A DNA stretch of 64,000 nucleotides from Evansella caseinilytica (GCF_900107275.1 NZ_FNPI01000004.1:1-64000); one strand, 5' to 3'; positions 1-8,337 are shown, counted from the stretch's first letter. Translations and numbers: made by a program. The notes: generated by a model not told the origin, from the sequence alone.

Positions 1-494
1 AACAGTGGCTCTCAACCCCGCATTTACTGGCTCAATTGTCCGCAATCGGTGGCTCAAAACTTTACACAGCTGGCTTATTCTCTTCGCAATATTCAACTGT
101 GTCAAAAGCCAAAACTATAAGAGTCTGTTCAAAAGGGCAATGGTTCCGCACGATGCGCCCAATTCCGCCAAGTGCTGCCCGCGTCCTATGGGCAACGGCG
201 GAATGTCACCATCCTCCATTTCCGCTTAAGTCCCACTCACGTCCTGCGTCTGCGGTTACTCGACGCAAATTGACTCGATGAAGCACATTCAGGTTGCATT
301 TGTGAGCAACAGCGGAATGTCGCCATCCTGGCTCCGAGAAAACCACTCACAGCCGTCCTGAAAAGAATGCATCGGCTTCGCTCATTGTCTCTTCTTCTGC
401 CAGTATTGCACTGATGTCGATCTAAGTGCCATCGCGCGCGATGACACAATGAGACAGCTCGCAGCTTCTCGGTGAAGTGTCGCTCATTGCTTCG
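1..494 (-). repeat. Family A repeat, long form, reversed; gene-free start of window
   Basis: Bases 1-120 show no gene; TGGCTC recurs three times there but nothing more was recognised. From 121 (terminal repeat GAGTCTGTTCAAAAGG) to about 494 lies a long-form family A element in reverse orientation. It shares long blocks with the copies at 16998-17255 and 22682-23043, including the GCGCATCGTGC-like end, the ACTCACGTCCTGCGTCTGCGG block and the palindromic ATCGCGCGCGAT core. Its hairpin end is not the usual GTTCAAAAAG hairpin but the GGGTGTCTC hairpin at 496-534. Small open frames inside it are not considered genes. Confidence 0.8.
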
Positions 495-495
495 G

Positions 496-537
496 GGGTG
501 TCTCATAAGGGTGTTTTTCCCTTTTGAGACACCCTTT
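496..537. terminator. GGGTGTCTC-type hairpin (family C) at the end of a family A element
   Basis: Left arm GGGTGTCTCATAAGGG (496-511) pairs with CCCTTTTGAGACACCC (519-534) and is followed by TTT. It takes the place normally held by the terminal GTTCAAAAAG hairpin of family A. Related hairpins occur at 16829, 38862 and 59723, with a degenerate one at 30991. Confidence 0.65.
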
Positions 538-624
538 AACGGTTTTATGACGATCTTGTGGCAAATATTTCAGGGATCTTGTCCTTGGTTTATAATAAAG
601 TCTAGATAGAGAAGGGGGAAAAGG

Positions 625-1323
625 ATGGGGAAAAAACTGATCATTCTTTGCGGGCATTACGGAAGCGGAAAAACAGAACTGGCGATTCATTTAGCTAAAG
701 AATGGAAAAACCACGGACGGAAATCGGTTCACTTGTGTGATCTCGATGTGATTAATCCGTATTTTCGGTCAAGAGAACATGGCGATGCTTTAGAAGCGGC
801 AGGAATTCATTTAGTCGCCCCAAATGCTATATGGCAACAGGCAGATTTGCCGATTGTAACCGGGGAAGTAACCAGCGTCATCCTTGATGCTGCTAAGGAT
901 GTCATAATCGATGCCGGCGGAGACAAAGCCGGGGTGCTGTCCCTTGGCCAGTTTTCACCACTGATTCAAAAGCTGTCTGCATACGAGTTTTTGTTTGTCG
1001 TCAATGGCAACAGACCAATCGTCTCCTCAGTGGAAGGAATAGTGGAACTTATCCGGGAAATCGAACATGCTGCGCGGCTGAAAGTGAATGGCATCATCAA
1101 CAATACGCACTTAGGAGAAGCAAATTATCCGCCGGCGGAGTTGGAAAAGGGCGAGCGCTTATCCCGGGAAGCGGCGGCGAAGCTGAATATCCCGTTTCTG
1201 TTTTCGGCAGTCACAAAAAAAACACTGACCCGCTGGAACAGCGAGGGACTTCACCCGAACTGCAATAAGCTGGAGGTATTTGACCGGCAATTACTCACAC
1301 CCTGGAGTGTAGAAGGAGAATAA
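625..1323 (+). CDS. P-loop nucleotide-binding protein of the 2-oxoacid oxidoreductase cluster
   Basis: A 232-residue protein with a Walker A motif GHYGSGKT at residues 10-17, a conserved acidic stretch DLDVINPYFRSR near residue 40 and a Walker B-like VIIDAGGD near residue 93, the layout of MinD/ArsA-type P-loop ATPases. The start is supported by a GAAGGGGGAAAAGG ribosome site. It lies 2 nt before the ferredoxin subunit gene, so it is almost certainly cotranscribed with the oxidoreductase. I infer a role in assembling or regulating that iron-sulfur complex; the exact function is unknown to me. Confidence 0.75.
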   Translation: MGKKLIILCGHYGSGKTELAIHLAKEWKNHGRKSVHLCDLDVINPYFRSREHGDALEAAGIHLVAPNAIWQQADLPIVTGEVTSVILDAAKDVIIDAGGDKAGVLSLGQFSPLIQKLSAYEFLFVVNGNRPIVSSVEGIVELIREIEHAARLKVNGIINNTHLGEANYPPAELEKGERLSREAAAKLNIPFLFSAVTKKTLTRWNSEGLHPNCNKLEVFDRQLLTPWSVEGE

Positions 1324-1325
1324 AA

Positions 1326-1553
1326 ATGAAAGTTCTTTTTAATGAAGGCTGGTGTAAGGGATGCGGATTATGTATCGCGTTTTGTCCGCAGGAAATCATT
1401 CACCTCGCCGAACACTTGAACAGGAAAGGATACCGTCCTGCCCAGGTCGTTGATCAAGATAAATGTACGAGCTGTGCGGCATGTGCGAGAATGTGTCCCG
1501 ATACAGTCATTACCGTATACCGGCCTGATCGAAAACAGACTGCCGTTTCATAA
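1326..1553 (+). CDS. 2-oxoacid:ferredoxin oxidoreductase, 4Fe-4S (delta) subunit
   Basis: A 75-residue ferredoxin-like subunit with two complete 4Fe-4S motifs, CKGCGLCIAFCP (about residues 10-21) and CTSCAACARMCP (about 48-59). In four-subunit oxidoreductases this polypeptide passes electrons from the thiamine diphosphate centre to external ferredoxin. It begins 2 nt after the P-loop gene and is separated from the alpha-subunit gene by about 100 nt that contain a terminator-like hairpin repeat, which could lower expression of the distal genes. Assignment as the delta subunit rests on motifs and context. Confidence 0.85.
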   Translation: MKVLFNEGWCKGCGLCIAFCPQEIIHLAEHLNRKGYRPAQVVDQDKCTSCAACARMCPDTVITVYRPDRKQTAVS

Positions 1554-1579
1554 AAAAACGAGACGTTACGTTAGTGATT

Positions 1580-1623
1580 CATTCAAAAAGATAAAAAACG
1601 ATCTTTTTGAACAAACACTTATA
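1580..1623. repeat. Solo GTTCAAAAAG hairpin inside the oxidoreductase operon
   Basis: TTCAAAAAGAT and ATCTTTTTGAA form a stem around a short A-rich spacer, followed by CAAACACTTATAAAG. It matches the terminal hairpin of family A without the rest of the element, and lies between the ferredoxin and alpha-subunit genes. It may be a minimal element or deletion remnant, and could act as a partial terminator. Confidence 0.65.
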
Positions 1624-1655
1624 AAGGAAAACTACTTTTAAAGGGTGACATACAT

Positions 1656-2723
1656 ATGGGGAAAGTATTGATGAAAGGGAACGAGGTTATTGGCGAAGCC
1701 GCTGTTTATGCCGGCTGCCGATATTTTTTTGGTTATCCGATCACACCGCAAAGCGAATTGGTAGCGTACATGGCTAAAAGGCTGCCGGAAGTAGGAGGTT
1801 GCTTCCTGCAGGCAGAAAGCGAGATTTCGGCGATCAATATGGTCTATGGCGCAGCTTCCGCCGGTGTCAGAGTGATGACATCATCCAGCAGTCCAGGTTT
1901 CAGCTTAAAACAAGAGGGAATCTCCTATTTGGCTGGCGCAGAATTGCCGGCTGTGATCGTCAACATTGCGAGAGGCGGCCCTGGTCTCGGTAATATCCAG
2001 CCGTCCCAAGCCGACTATTTTCAAGTGACCAAAGGTGGGGGACATGGGGATTATTACACCCCAGTTCTGGCTCCCAGCTCGCTTCAAGAAATCGTTTCTT
2101 TGACTCGGGAAGCGTTTCGAATCGCAGATGAATACCGTACACCGGTAATTTTATTGGGGGACGGCATGCTGGGACAAATGATGGAACCGGTGGAGTTTGA
2201 AGACGAGAAGCCGCTGCCGAAAGTGCGGGAAAAGAAATGGGCGACAACCGGCACAAAGGGAGACGGCCCGCCAAAGACGATTACTTCTTTGGATTTAAAC
2301 GATACTCAGCTTGAGATCAGAAATAATACATTACAGCAAAAGTATGCCGCTATCAAAGAAAAGGAAGTAAGAGTCGATGAGTATTTGCTGGATGACGCAG
2401 CTTACGCGATTGTCGCATACGGAACGGTGGCGCGCATTGCCAGAACGGCAATCGACAGGGCTAGAAAAAAAGGAATCGCCGTCGGGCTGATTCGGCCTGT
2501 CAGTCTTTGGCCGTTTCCTGCAACAATCATTTCAGAGTACAGTTCAGTGTTGAAGGCGATTTTAACTGTAGAAATGAGCGCGGGACAAATGATTGAGGAT
2601 GTCAGGCTCGCCGTTGAAGGAAAGGCACCGGTCTTTTTTTACGGCCGCACCGGGGGAGTCATTCCGACGGTTGACGAAATCCTTCAACAAATCGACAGGC
2701 TGACGGAAGAGGTGGCAATATGA
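1656..2723 (+). CDS. 2-oxoacid:ferredoxin oxidoreductase, alpha subunit
   Basis: This 355-residue protein has the pyruvate/2-oxoacid flavodoxin oxidoreductase N-terminal domain, with the typical YPITPQSE motif near residue 27 and the QAESEISAINMVYGAASAG segment, followed by a transketolase C-terminal-like domain. Together with the beta subunit it oxidatively decarboxylates a 2-oxoacid to the acyl-CoA, reducing ferredoxin. Its end overlaps the beta-subunit start by 4 nt. Separate alpha, beta, gamma and delta genes resemble 2-oxoglutarate (Kor) or branched-chain 2-oxoacid (Vor) enzymes; the substrate cannot be fixed from sequence alone. Confidence 0.85.
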   Translation: MGKVLMKGNEVIGEAAVYAGCRYFFGYPITPQSELVAYMAKRLPEVGGCFLQAESEISAINMVYGAASAGVRVMTSSSSPGFSLKQEGISYLAGAELPAVIVNIARGGPGLGNIQPSQADYFQVTKGGGHGDYYTPVLAPSSLQEIVSLTREAFRIADEYRTPVILLGDGMLGQMMEPVEFEDEKPLPKVREKKWATTGTKGDGPPKTITSLDLNDTQLEIRNNTLQQKYAAIKEKEVRVDEYLLDDAAYAIVAYGTVARIARTAIDRARKKGIAVGLIRPVSLWPFPATIISEYSSVLKAILTVEMSAGQMIEDVRLAVEGKAPVFFYGRTGGVIPTVDEILQQIDRLTEEVAI

Positions 2724-3478
2724 AAACAGTTTTTAAACGGACAACGGGCTTAACGGACGCGGAGACACACTATTGTCCGGGATGTACGCACGGGATCATT
2801 CACCGCCTAGTTGCGGAAGTGCTGGAGGAGCTGGATGCATTGGAAACGACGGTGGGGGTTGCTTCCGTAGGCTGCTCCGTCTTAGCCTATCACTATTTTA
2901 ACTGCGATATGACCCAGGCAGCTCACGGTCGCGCGCCTGCTGTCGCCACAGGGCTGCGACGGGTTTTACCGGAAGACCGGCTCGTGTTCACCTATCAGGG
3001 GGACGGGGATTTAGCTTCCATCGGGATGGCGGAAATTGTCCATGCAGCAGCCAGAGGAGAAAATATCACCGTTATTTTCGTGAACAATGCCATCTATGGC
3101 ATGACTGGCGGTCAAATGGCCCCGACAACACTCCTAGGGCAAAAAACAGCGACAACACCTGAGGGACGCAGTAGCCAACTTCAAGGACTGCCGATAAGAG
3201 TCTCGGAGATGCTGGCCACTTTAGACGGCGCTGCGTACATTGAACGGGTTTCCACCCATGATCCGGTTCATGTGTTAAAGGCGAAAAAGGCGATAAAAAA
3301 AAGCTTCGAAATCCAGCGGAATCGACAGGGGTTTTCGATGATTGAAGTATTGTCATCATGCTCAACCAATTGGGGACTGACTCCGGAGGAATCATTAAAA
3401 TGGATCAAAAGTCAGATGATTCCATACTACCCCCTCGGTATTTTTAAACAGCAGCCATGCATCGGGGAGGAATCATGA
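2720..3478 (+). CDS. 2-oxoacid:ferredoxin oxidoreductase, beta (TPP-binding) subunit
   Basis: This 252-residue subunit carries the thiamine diphosphate site: a YCPGCTHG motif near residue 17 and a GDGD...NN motif (GDGDLASIG, then VNNAIYGMTGGQ) near residues 93-130. It forms the active site with the alpha subunit. The start overlaps the alpha stop (ATGA), as expected for translational coupling. The TLLGQKTATTPEGR stretch is typical of Kor/Vor-type beta subunits rather than of one-chain pyruvate:ferredoxin oxidoreductase. Confidence 0.85.
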   Translation: MKTVFKRTTGLTDAETHYCPGCTHGIIHRLVAEVLEELDALETTVGVASVGCSVLAYHYFNCDMTQAAHGRAPAVATGLRRVLPEDRLVFTYQGDGDLASIGMAEIVHAAARGENITVIFVNNAIYGMTGGQMAPTTLLGQKTATTPEGRSSQLQGLPIRVSEMLATLDGAAYIERVSTHDPVHVLKAKKAIKKSFEIQRNRQGFSMIEVLSSCSTNWGLTPEESLKWIKSQMIPYYPLGIFKQQPCIGEES

Positions 3479-4020
3479 TGGTAGAAGAACTGATCATAGC
3501 AGGTTTCGGGGGTCAGGGAGTGATGTCGATGGGCCAATTGCTTGCATACGGAGCCATGGAAGAAGGGAAGCACGTATCCTGGCTTCCTTCTTACGGTCCG
3601 GAACAACGCGGAGGGACTGCGAATGTATCTGTTGTCATCAGCCCGCAGGCTGTCGGCTCTCCGGTCATTGATTTTCCGACTTCGGCGATCGTTTTGAACA
3701 CCCCTTCCTTTGAGCGGTTTGCTCCGTTAGTTCGCAGCGGCGGAAAGATGTTTATCCAATCAGATCTGGTGGATTGTACAACGCAGCGTGAAGATATCCA
3801 CTGCTATTCGATCCCCGCTTCTTCCATAGCGGAAAAACTCGGAAATCAGCGGGTGGCGGGGACGGTTTTATTAGGTGCTTTTATTGAAAAAACTGGTATA
3901 CTATCAAAGGGGAGTCTGACGGCGGCGCTCAACCAGGTATTTGGTGAGAAGAAAAAGCATTTGCTGCCGCTCAATATCGCTGCGCTGGAGGCGGGGCAGC
4001 GATATATTTGCGACTTCTGA
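3475..4020 (+). CDS. 2-oxoacid:ferredoxin oxidoreductase, gamma subunit
   Basis: Family hallmark GFGGQGVMSMGQLLA lies near the N-terminus and the PSYGPEQRGGTAN motif near residue 40, as in gamma subunits of four-subunit 2-oxoacid oxidoreductases. The ATG at 3475 overlaps the beta-subunit stop and is preceded by GGGGAGGAATC, so I prefer it to the ATG at 3457. It is the last gene of the five-gene operon; the following 250 bp hold only repeat remnants. Confidence 0.85.
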   Translation: MMVEELIIAGFGGQGVMSMGQLLAYGAMEEGKHVSWLPSYGPEQRGGTANVSVVISPQAVGSPVIDFPTSAIVLNTPSFERFAPLVRSGGKMFIQSDLVDCTTQREDIHCYSIPASSIAEKLGNQRVAGTVLLGAFIEKTGILSKGSLTAALNQVFGEKKKHLLPLNIAALEAGQRYICDF

Positions 4021-4033
4021 TAAGCATTACATA

Positions 4034-4095
4034 ATGTTTCCCGGACTTTTTGAACTTCCAATTTAAGTGTGAGTTCAAAAGGAGGGCATCACAAG
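4034..4095 (+). repeat. Family B repeat remnant (right end joined to left end)
   Basis: CCCGGACTTTTTGAAC is the right end of family B; a short linker later GTTCAAAAGGAGGGCATCAC is a family B left end. The body of the element is missing, as if a tandem pair had collapsed by deletion. It sits directly before a family A copy. Confidence 0.7.
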
Positions 4096-4103
4096 TAGTA
4101 TAA

Positions 4104-4249
4104 GAACGTGTTTAAAACGGCAATGGTTCCGCTCGATGCGCCATCTACGAGAAAACCACTCATAACTGGCATTAAAAGAATGCATCGGCTTCACTCATTG
4201 CATCGTGTTTGTTCGAAAAAAATAAAAAGCGATCTTTTTGAACAAACAC
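4104..4249 (-). repeat. Family A repeat, short form, with 5-bp flanking direct repeats
   Basis: Reverse-orientation short form. It runs from a terminal repeat GAACGTGTTTAAAACGG to the hairpin ending GAACAAACAC. TATAA stands immediately outside both ends (4099-4103 and 4250-4254), a candidate target-site duplication. The right flank leads straight into the fhs ribosome binding site. Confidence 0.8.
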
Positions 4250-4277
4250 TATAAGTAACGGAAAAGGAGCGATCAAT

Positions 4278-5960
4278 GTGGCGCAGCATGTTAAATCAGA
4301 TATTGAAATCGCGCAAGCAGCAACAATGATTCCAATAAAAGAAATCGTGAATGATCTTCAGATAATGGAAGCGGAGTGGGAGCCGTACGGTCATTACAAA
4401 GCAAAGCTTTCATTATCGATTTTTGACCGGCTGCAGCAGAAGCGGGATGGAAAAATTATTCTTGTAACGGCAATCAACCCGACCCCGGCCGGCGAAGGAA
4501 AATCGACGGTGACGGTGGGGTTAGGTCAAGCATTGAATATAATCGGCAAAAAAGCCGTGATTGCGATAAGAGAACCTTCTTTAGGTCCGACGATGGGAAT
4601 GAAGGGGGGCGCGGCAGGAGGCGGTTATTCACAAGTCGTACCTATGGAAGACATCAACCTTCACTTTACGGGGGACATTCACGCGATCACGACGGCGCAT
4701 AATGCGTTGGCCGCTCTTTTGGATAACCATATTCACAGGGGAAATAAGTTAAATATTGATGTGCGCAGGATCGTTTGGAAACGGGTGCTGGATATGAATG
4801 ACAGAGCGCTGAGAAATGTGGTTGTCGGATTAGGGGGACGGTATCAGGGAGTTCCGCGGGAAGACGGCTTTGATATTACCGTTGCCTCTGAAATCATGGC
4901 AATATTATGCCTTGCTGACAGCCTGGCGGATCTCAAAAAACGCCTCTCAAAAATCGTTGTCGGTTATACGAACAGCGACGAGCCTGTAACGGTAAAGAAT
5001 TTGCAGGCGGACGGCGCATTAACACTGTTGTTGAAAGATGCACTCAAGCCGAATCTCGTGCAAACGATAGAAAATACGCCTGCATTGATTCACGGCGGTC
5101 CATTTGCCAATATTGCCCACGGCTGCAACAGTGTCATCGCCACAAAGCTGGCGGCGAAGCTCGGGGATTATGTTGTTACGGAAGCCGGCTTTGGAGCCGA
5201 TTTGGGTGCCGAGAAATTTCTCAACATCAAAACAAGAGCCGGAAATTTAGAGCCGGATCTTGTTGTCATCGTGGCAACGATCCGTGCCCTGAAAATGCAC
5301 GGCGGCGTTCCGAAGGATCAACTGGCCGGCGAAAATATCGCTGCGCTGCAAGCGGGATTAGCTAATTTAGCAAAGCACATCGATACAATCCGGCACTTTG
5401 GCCTTCCTCATGTGGTTGCCATCAACCGTTTCATCCATGATACGGAAAAAGAAATTGAAGTGTTAAAAGCTTGGTGTCAAAAGCAAGGGATAAACGTGGA
5501 GCTTGCCGATGTCTGGGCTAATGGCGGCGCCGGCGGTAAACAATTGGCCGAGCGTGTCGTACGGGAAATCGAAATATCGTCAAAACACTTCCGCACGATA
5601 TATGAATGGAATGCTTCCATTAAAGACAAAATTCATGCAGTTGCCACCAAAGTATACGGTGCCAAAGCGGTGGAATATTCCACTCAGGCGGAAAAACAAA
5701 TCGCCGAGTATGAAGCGCGGGGCTGGGGAAATTTGCCGGTGTGCATGGCAAAAACACAATATTCTTTGTCGGATGATCCTGCAAAGCTGGGAAGACCGAA
5801 GGATTTTACGATTACCATCAGAGAATTGAAGGCGGCGATCGGCGCCGGGTTTATCGTTGCATTAACGGGTAATATCATGACAATGCCCGGACTGCCGAAA
5901 GAACCGGCAGCGTTGAAGATGGATGTGGATGAACAGGGCAGAGCAACCGGACTTTTTTAA
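4278..5960 (+). CDS. fhs: Formate--tetrahydrofolate ligase
   Basis: The 560-residue length and sequence fit 10-formyltetrahydrofolate synthetase, which joins formate to tetrahydrofolate using ATP. Recognisable features are the N-terminal [19 protein letters not shown] region, the ATP-binding [18 protein letters not shown] loop near residue 72, and [16 protein letters not shown]. The GTG start at 4278 has an AAAAGGAGCG site 8 nt upstream. It stands alone, downstream of the ferredoxin-dependent oxidoreductase operon and of a family A insertion. It would supply 10-formyl-THF for purines and one-carbon metabolism; B. subtilis does not have it at this locus. Confidence 0.95.
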   Translation: MAQHVKSDIEIAQAATMIPIKEIVNDLQIMEAEWEPYGHYKAKLSLSIFDRLQQKRDGKIILVTAINPTPAGEGKSTVTVGLGQALNIIGKKAVIAIREPSLGPTMGMKGGAAGGGYSQVVPMEDINLHFTGDIHAITTAHNALAALLDNHIHRGNKLNIDVRRIVWKRVLDMNDRALRNVVVGLGGRYQGVPREDGFDITVASEIMAILCLADSLADLKKRLSKIVVGYTNSDEPVTVKNLQADGALTLLLKDALKPNLVQTIENTPALIHGGPFANIAHGCNSVIATKLAAKLGDYVVTEAGFGADLGAEKFLNIKTRAGNLEPDLVVIVATIRALKMHGGVPKDQLAGENIAALQAGLANLAKHIDTIRHFGLPHVVAINRFIHDTEKEIEVLKAWCQKQGINVELADVWANGGAGGKQLAERVVREIEISSKHFRTIYEWNASIKDKIHAVATKVYGAKAVEYSTQAEKQIAEYEARGWGNLPVCMAKTQYSLSDDPAKLGRPKDFTITIRELKAAIGAGFIVALTGNIMTMPGLPKEPAALKMDVDEQGRATGLF

Positions 5961-5989
5961 CGCCGCCTGCCACCAAATAACACGAAAGT

Positions 5990-6034
5990 CCCTTCTATCC
6001 ATCATATAAATGTAATGATGGATAGAAGGGAGGG
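5990..6034 (+). promoter_or_regulatory. Hairpin overlapping the ribosome binding site of the next gene
   Basis: CCCTTCTATCCATCA (5990-6004) is perfectly complementary to TGATGGATAGAAGGG (6016-6030) across an 11-nt loop. The right arm supplies part of the GAAGGGAGGG Shine-Dalgarno for the TTG at 6041, so the folded RNA would bury the ribosome site. It may also act as an fhs terminator, although no T run follows directly. Confidence 0.55.
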
Positions 6035-6040
6035 TCATTT

Positions 6041-6415
6041 TTGCGGAAAAGACTGTTGTTATTTGTTCTTTATTGGCTCGGTATGCACGTGTTTGCAAAC
6101 AAGTATTTTACGGTGAATGATGCGACGAAGACCGAAATTGCCGAATCACTGTTTTTCGAGCCGTTTTCCTGGTTTTGGGCACTCTTGTTTTTTGTCGTGA
6201 GCTTTATTTCCTTGTCAAAATTAATGTTTATCTGTTTAATTGGCCTAGTTGCCAAACAGGAACTGCTGTCATACTCCGGCATGCTCGTCGTTTCTATTGT
6301 CCTCTACCGGCAGGCCGCAATCATTGTTTTGTTGGTGGCGATCGTGTATGCTTTCCTGGAGGGGAACGATTACAAGAAAAAAATCGGCCGCTACAGGGGG
6401 AGAGAAAGAACTTGA
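6041..6415 (+). CDS. Small membrane protein, YpbF-like by position
   Basis: A 124-residue hydrophobic protein with about three predicted membrane segments (residues about 5-18, 43-68 and 75-105) and a basic C-terminus. The TTG start at 6041 follows GAAGGGAGGG. Its stop overlaps the start of the phosphoesterase gene, the arrangement of ypbF-ypbG in B. subtilis, so it is probably the positional homologue of YpbF, a protein of unknown function. I could not confirm this by motif. Confidence 0.6.
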   Translation: MRKRLLLFVLYWLGMHVFANKYFTVNDATKTEIAESLFFEPFSWFWALLFFVVSFISLSKLMFICLIGLVAKQELLSYSGMLVVSIVLYRQAAIIVLLVAIVYAFLEGNDYKKKIGRYRGRERT

Positions 6416-7194
6416 ACTATTTATGGCTAGCTCTTGGTGCTGTTTTCGGTTGTTTTTTTATTTCCCATATGCGTAAAACGGCGGCGGGCCTTGAAGTAAC
6501 GACAGAAAAAATTTGTTTGCCTGTTTCTGTTAAACGAAAGAAAATCCTGTTTATTTCTGACTTACACCGTCGAAGATTAGACAAAAGCTCGATACAGCCA
6601 TACGCACCGTTTGATTATGTGATCATTGGCGGCGATCTTGCTGAAAAAGGAACTCCTTTGAAAACACTTCATCATAATCTGTCCTTGCTGTCTTCGTACG
6701 GCAGTGTGATTTTTGTTTGGGGAAATAATGATTATGAATACGGTGAGCAGGAATTAAAAAAACTATTAATAGACTACCATGTGTTAATATTAGAAAATGA
6801 CGCCGTTGTCATAGCAGACGGCCGCATAAAATGGAGCATTGCAGGTATTGAAGATTTCGGAACCGGCCGGGCAGATGTGGCAAAAGCAATAGCAAATGCG
6901 GAAGGGCCTGTCCTTCTCATCAGCCACAACCCGGACGTCACGGATTTGATCGGAGAGGATCGACGGATAGCCGCGATCCTTTCAGGACATACTCATGGAG
7001 GACAAATACGAATCGGTCCATTAGGAATTGCCGAAAAAGGCGGCTGGAAGAACAGAAACAATATCAATCTTTTCATCAGCAACGGCTTTGGCACGAGAAA
7101 GCTTCCATTGCGACTTGGCGCAAAGCCGCAAATTCATCTTATTGCGGTAGGCGGCAGGGAAAAAAGTGTTGAACATCCTCCATTATATATGTGA
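6412..7194 (+). CDS. Membrane-anchored metallophosphoesterase, YpbG-like
   Basis: From the TTG at 6412, which overlaps the upstream TGA, this encodes 260 residues: an N-terminal hydrophobic anchor followed by a calcineurin-type phosphoesterase domain. All metal motifs are present: ISDLH, GGDL, WGNND (usually GNHD), ISHNPD and SGHTHGGQ. Such enzymes hydrolyse phosphoesters with a two-metal centre; the substrate is unknown. The site ACAGGGGGAGAG precedes the start. Longer open frames starting further upstream read out of frame through the membrane-protein gene and are not credible. Confidence 0.8.
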   Translation: MNYLWLALGAVFGCFFISHMRKTAAGLEVTTEKICLPVSVKRKKILFISDLHRRRLDKSSIQPYAPFDYVIIGGDLAEKGTPLKTLHHNLSLLSSYGSVIFVWGNNDYEYGEQELKKLLIDYHVLILENDAVVIADGRIKWSIAGIEDFGTGRADVAKAIANAEGPVLLISHNPDVTDLIGEDRRIAAILSGHTHGGQIRIGPLGIAEKGGWKNRNNINLFISNGFGTRKLPLRLGAKPQIHLIAVGGREKSVEHPPLYM

Positions 7195-7395
7195 GTTCAA
7201 AACATCCTCCACTATATATGTAAGTTCAAAAAGGAGGACATAGCAGAGGCAAGAAGTTCGAGGCGCGGCAGCCTCGAGCAGCACAGCGTACACTGAACGT
7301 ACGTGAGCAGCGGAGAGGCAACGCAACGAAGAAATTCGCAGGTTCTGTTTCCCGGACTTTTTGAACATCCTCCACTATATATGTGAGTACTAACA
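7195..7395 (+). repeat. Family B repeat with three copies of its flanking linker
   Basis: The element body runs from GTTCAAAAAGGAGGACAT (7224) to CCCGGACTTTTTGAACATCCTC (about 7372). The linker CATCCTCCAYTATATATG appears twice before the element and once after it, so the element sits in a collapsed tandem array or has duplicated its target. No gene lies in this gap. Confidence 0.8.
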
Positions 7396-7416
7396 TCCTC
7401 GATAAAAAGTTGGTGA

Positions 7417-8337
7417 ATGAGATTGTCCGGTTCGGAAGGAAAATATAATATAAAAGCGGCTTCAAAAATACTGGGGATCCAGCCCGGAACACTGCGGGCG
7501 TGGGAAAGAAGGTACCGGATCATTGAACCGTTGCGGAATCAAGCTGGACACCGGCTTTATACAGAGGAGCATTTGGCAAAGCTCCATTGGCTTATCACCA
7601 AAGTGAAAAGGGGCTTTACTATTGGACAAGCCGTCGAAATATTGGAACAGGAGGATATTTCGGGGGTTTCTCACCAAGGTAATGATCAACTGCTGCTGAT
7701 AAAAAATGACTTGTTGCGACGGTTAATAAATCTGGAAGAAAATAAAAGCAAGCAGCTCGTTGATCAGGCGTTTGCTATGTTCGCTGTGGAGAAAGTCGTG
7801 ATCGATATTTTAGCCGATATCCTCACCGAGGCGGAAAGACTTTGGGAACGGGGTGAAATATCGACTGTCCGCGAGAAGTTTATTACTTCCTTTGTGAGAA
7901 CACGTATTGGAATGGTGTTCCAATATTTACCTGTCGAGCCGTCGCTGCCTAAGGCGATGTGCGCATGCGCCCCGCAGGAAAAACAGGAAATTGGCTCACT
8001 GCTACTAACGCTTTGCTTAAAAAGCTGCGGTTTTGAAACGATTTATTTAGGAAGGAATATTCGGGAAAATGAACTGCTTCAAACGCTGATGGAACTGAAA
8101 CCAAAAATATTTTTGCTTTCCTGTACAAAGCCGGACGATCTGGAGGAAGCGGTAAAGCTGGTTCAAGCAATAACGCTTCAGTTGCCTGAGACAGCTGCGG
8201 GTATTGGTGGACAAGCCGTCGAAAGCGCTCCGGAAACGATAGCGGACACCGGAAGGAAGTTTTTTATCGGCAGCACGGAAGAAGATTGGAAGGGCTGGCT
8301 GCGAAGCGTTCAGAAAAAATCAAATCAAATCCACTAG
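7417..8337 (+). CDS. MerR-family regulator with degenerate cobalamin-binding domain
   Basis: A 306-residue regulator: N-terminal MerR winged helix (YNIKAASKILGIQPGTLRAWERRY, residues about 9-33), then a helical region and a Rossmann-type B12-binding domain (about residues 185-300, with CGFETIYLG). It has the CarH/LitR architecture. The residues that contact cobalamin in that family are changed: the W-x9-EH motif reads W143...E153-K154, and ExH reads E188-K189-Q190. It therefore may not bind B12. Target genes are unknown; the adjacent ypbH-like gene has its own upstream gap. Confidence 0.8.
   Translation: MRLSGSEGKYNIKAASKILGIQPGTLRAWERRYRIIEPLRNQAGHRLYTEEHLAKLHWLITKVKRGFTIGQAVEILEQEDISGVSHQGNDQLLLIKNDLLRRLINLEENKSKQLVDQAFAMFAVEKVVIDILADILTEAERLWERGEISTVREKFITSFVRTRIGMVFQYLPVEPSLPKAMCACAPQEKQEIGSLLLTLCLKSCGFETIYLGRNIRENELLQTLMELKPKIFLLSCTKPDDLEEAVKLVQAITLQLPETAAGIGGQAVESAPETIADTGRKFFIGSTEEDWKGWLRSVQKKSNQIH

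Noticed and set aside
237-506. Frames of 80-90 codons within family A copies (here and near 9229, 17057 and 22672)
   Set aside because: The frame is not kept between copies; insertions, deletions and stops differ, so these are repeat sequence.
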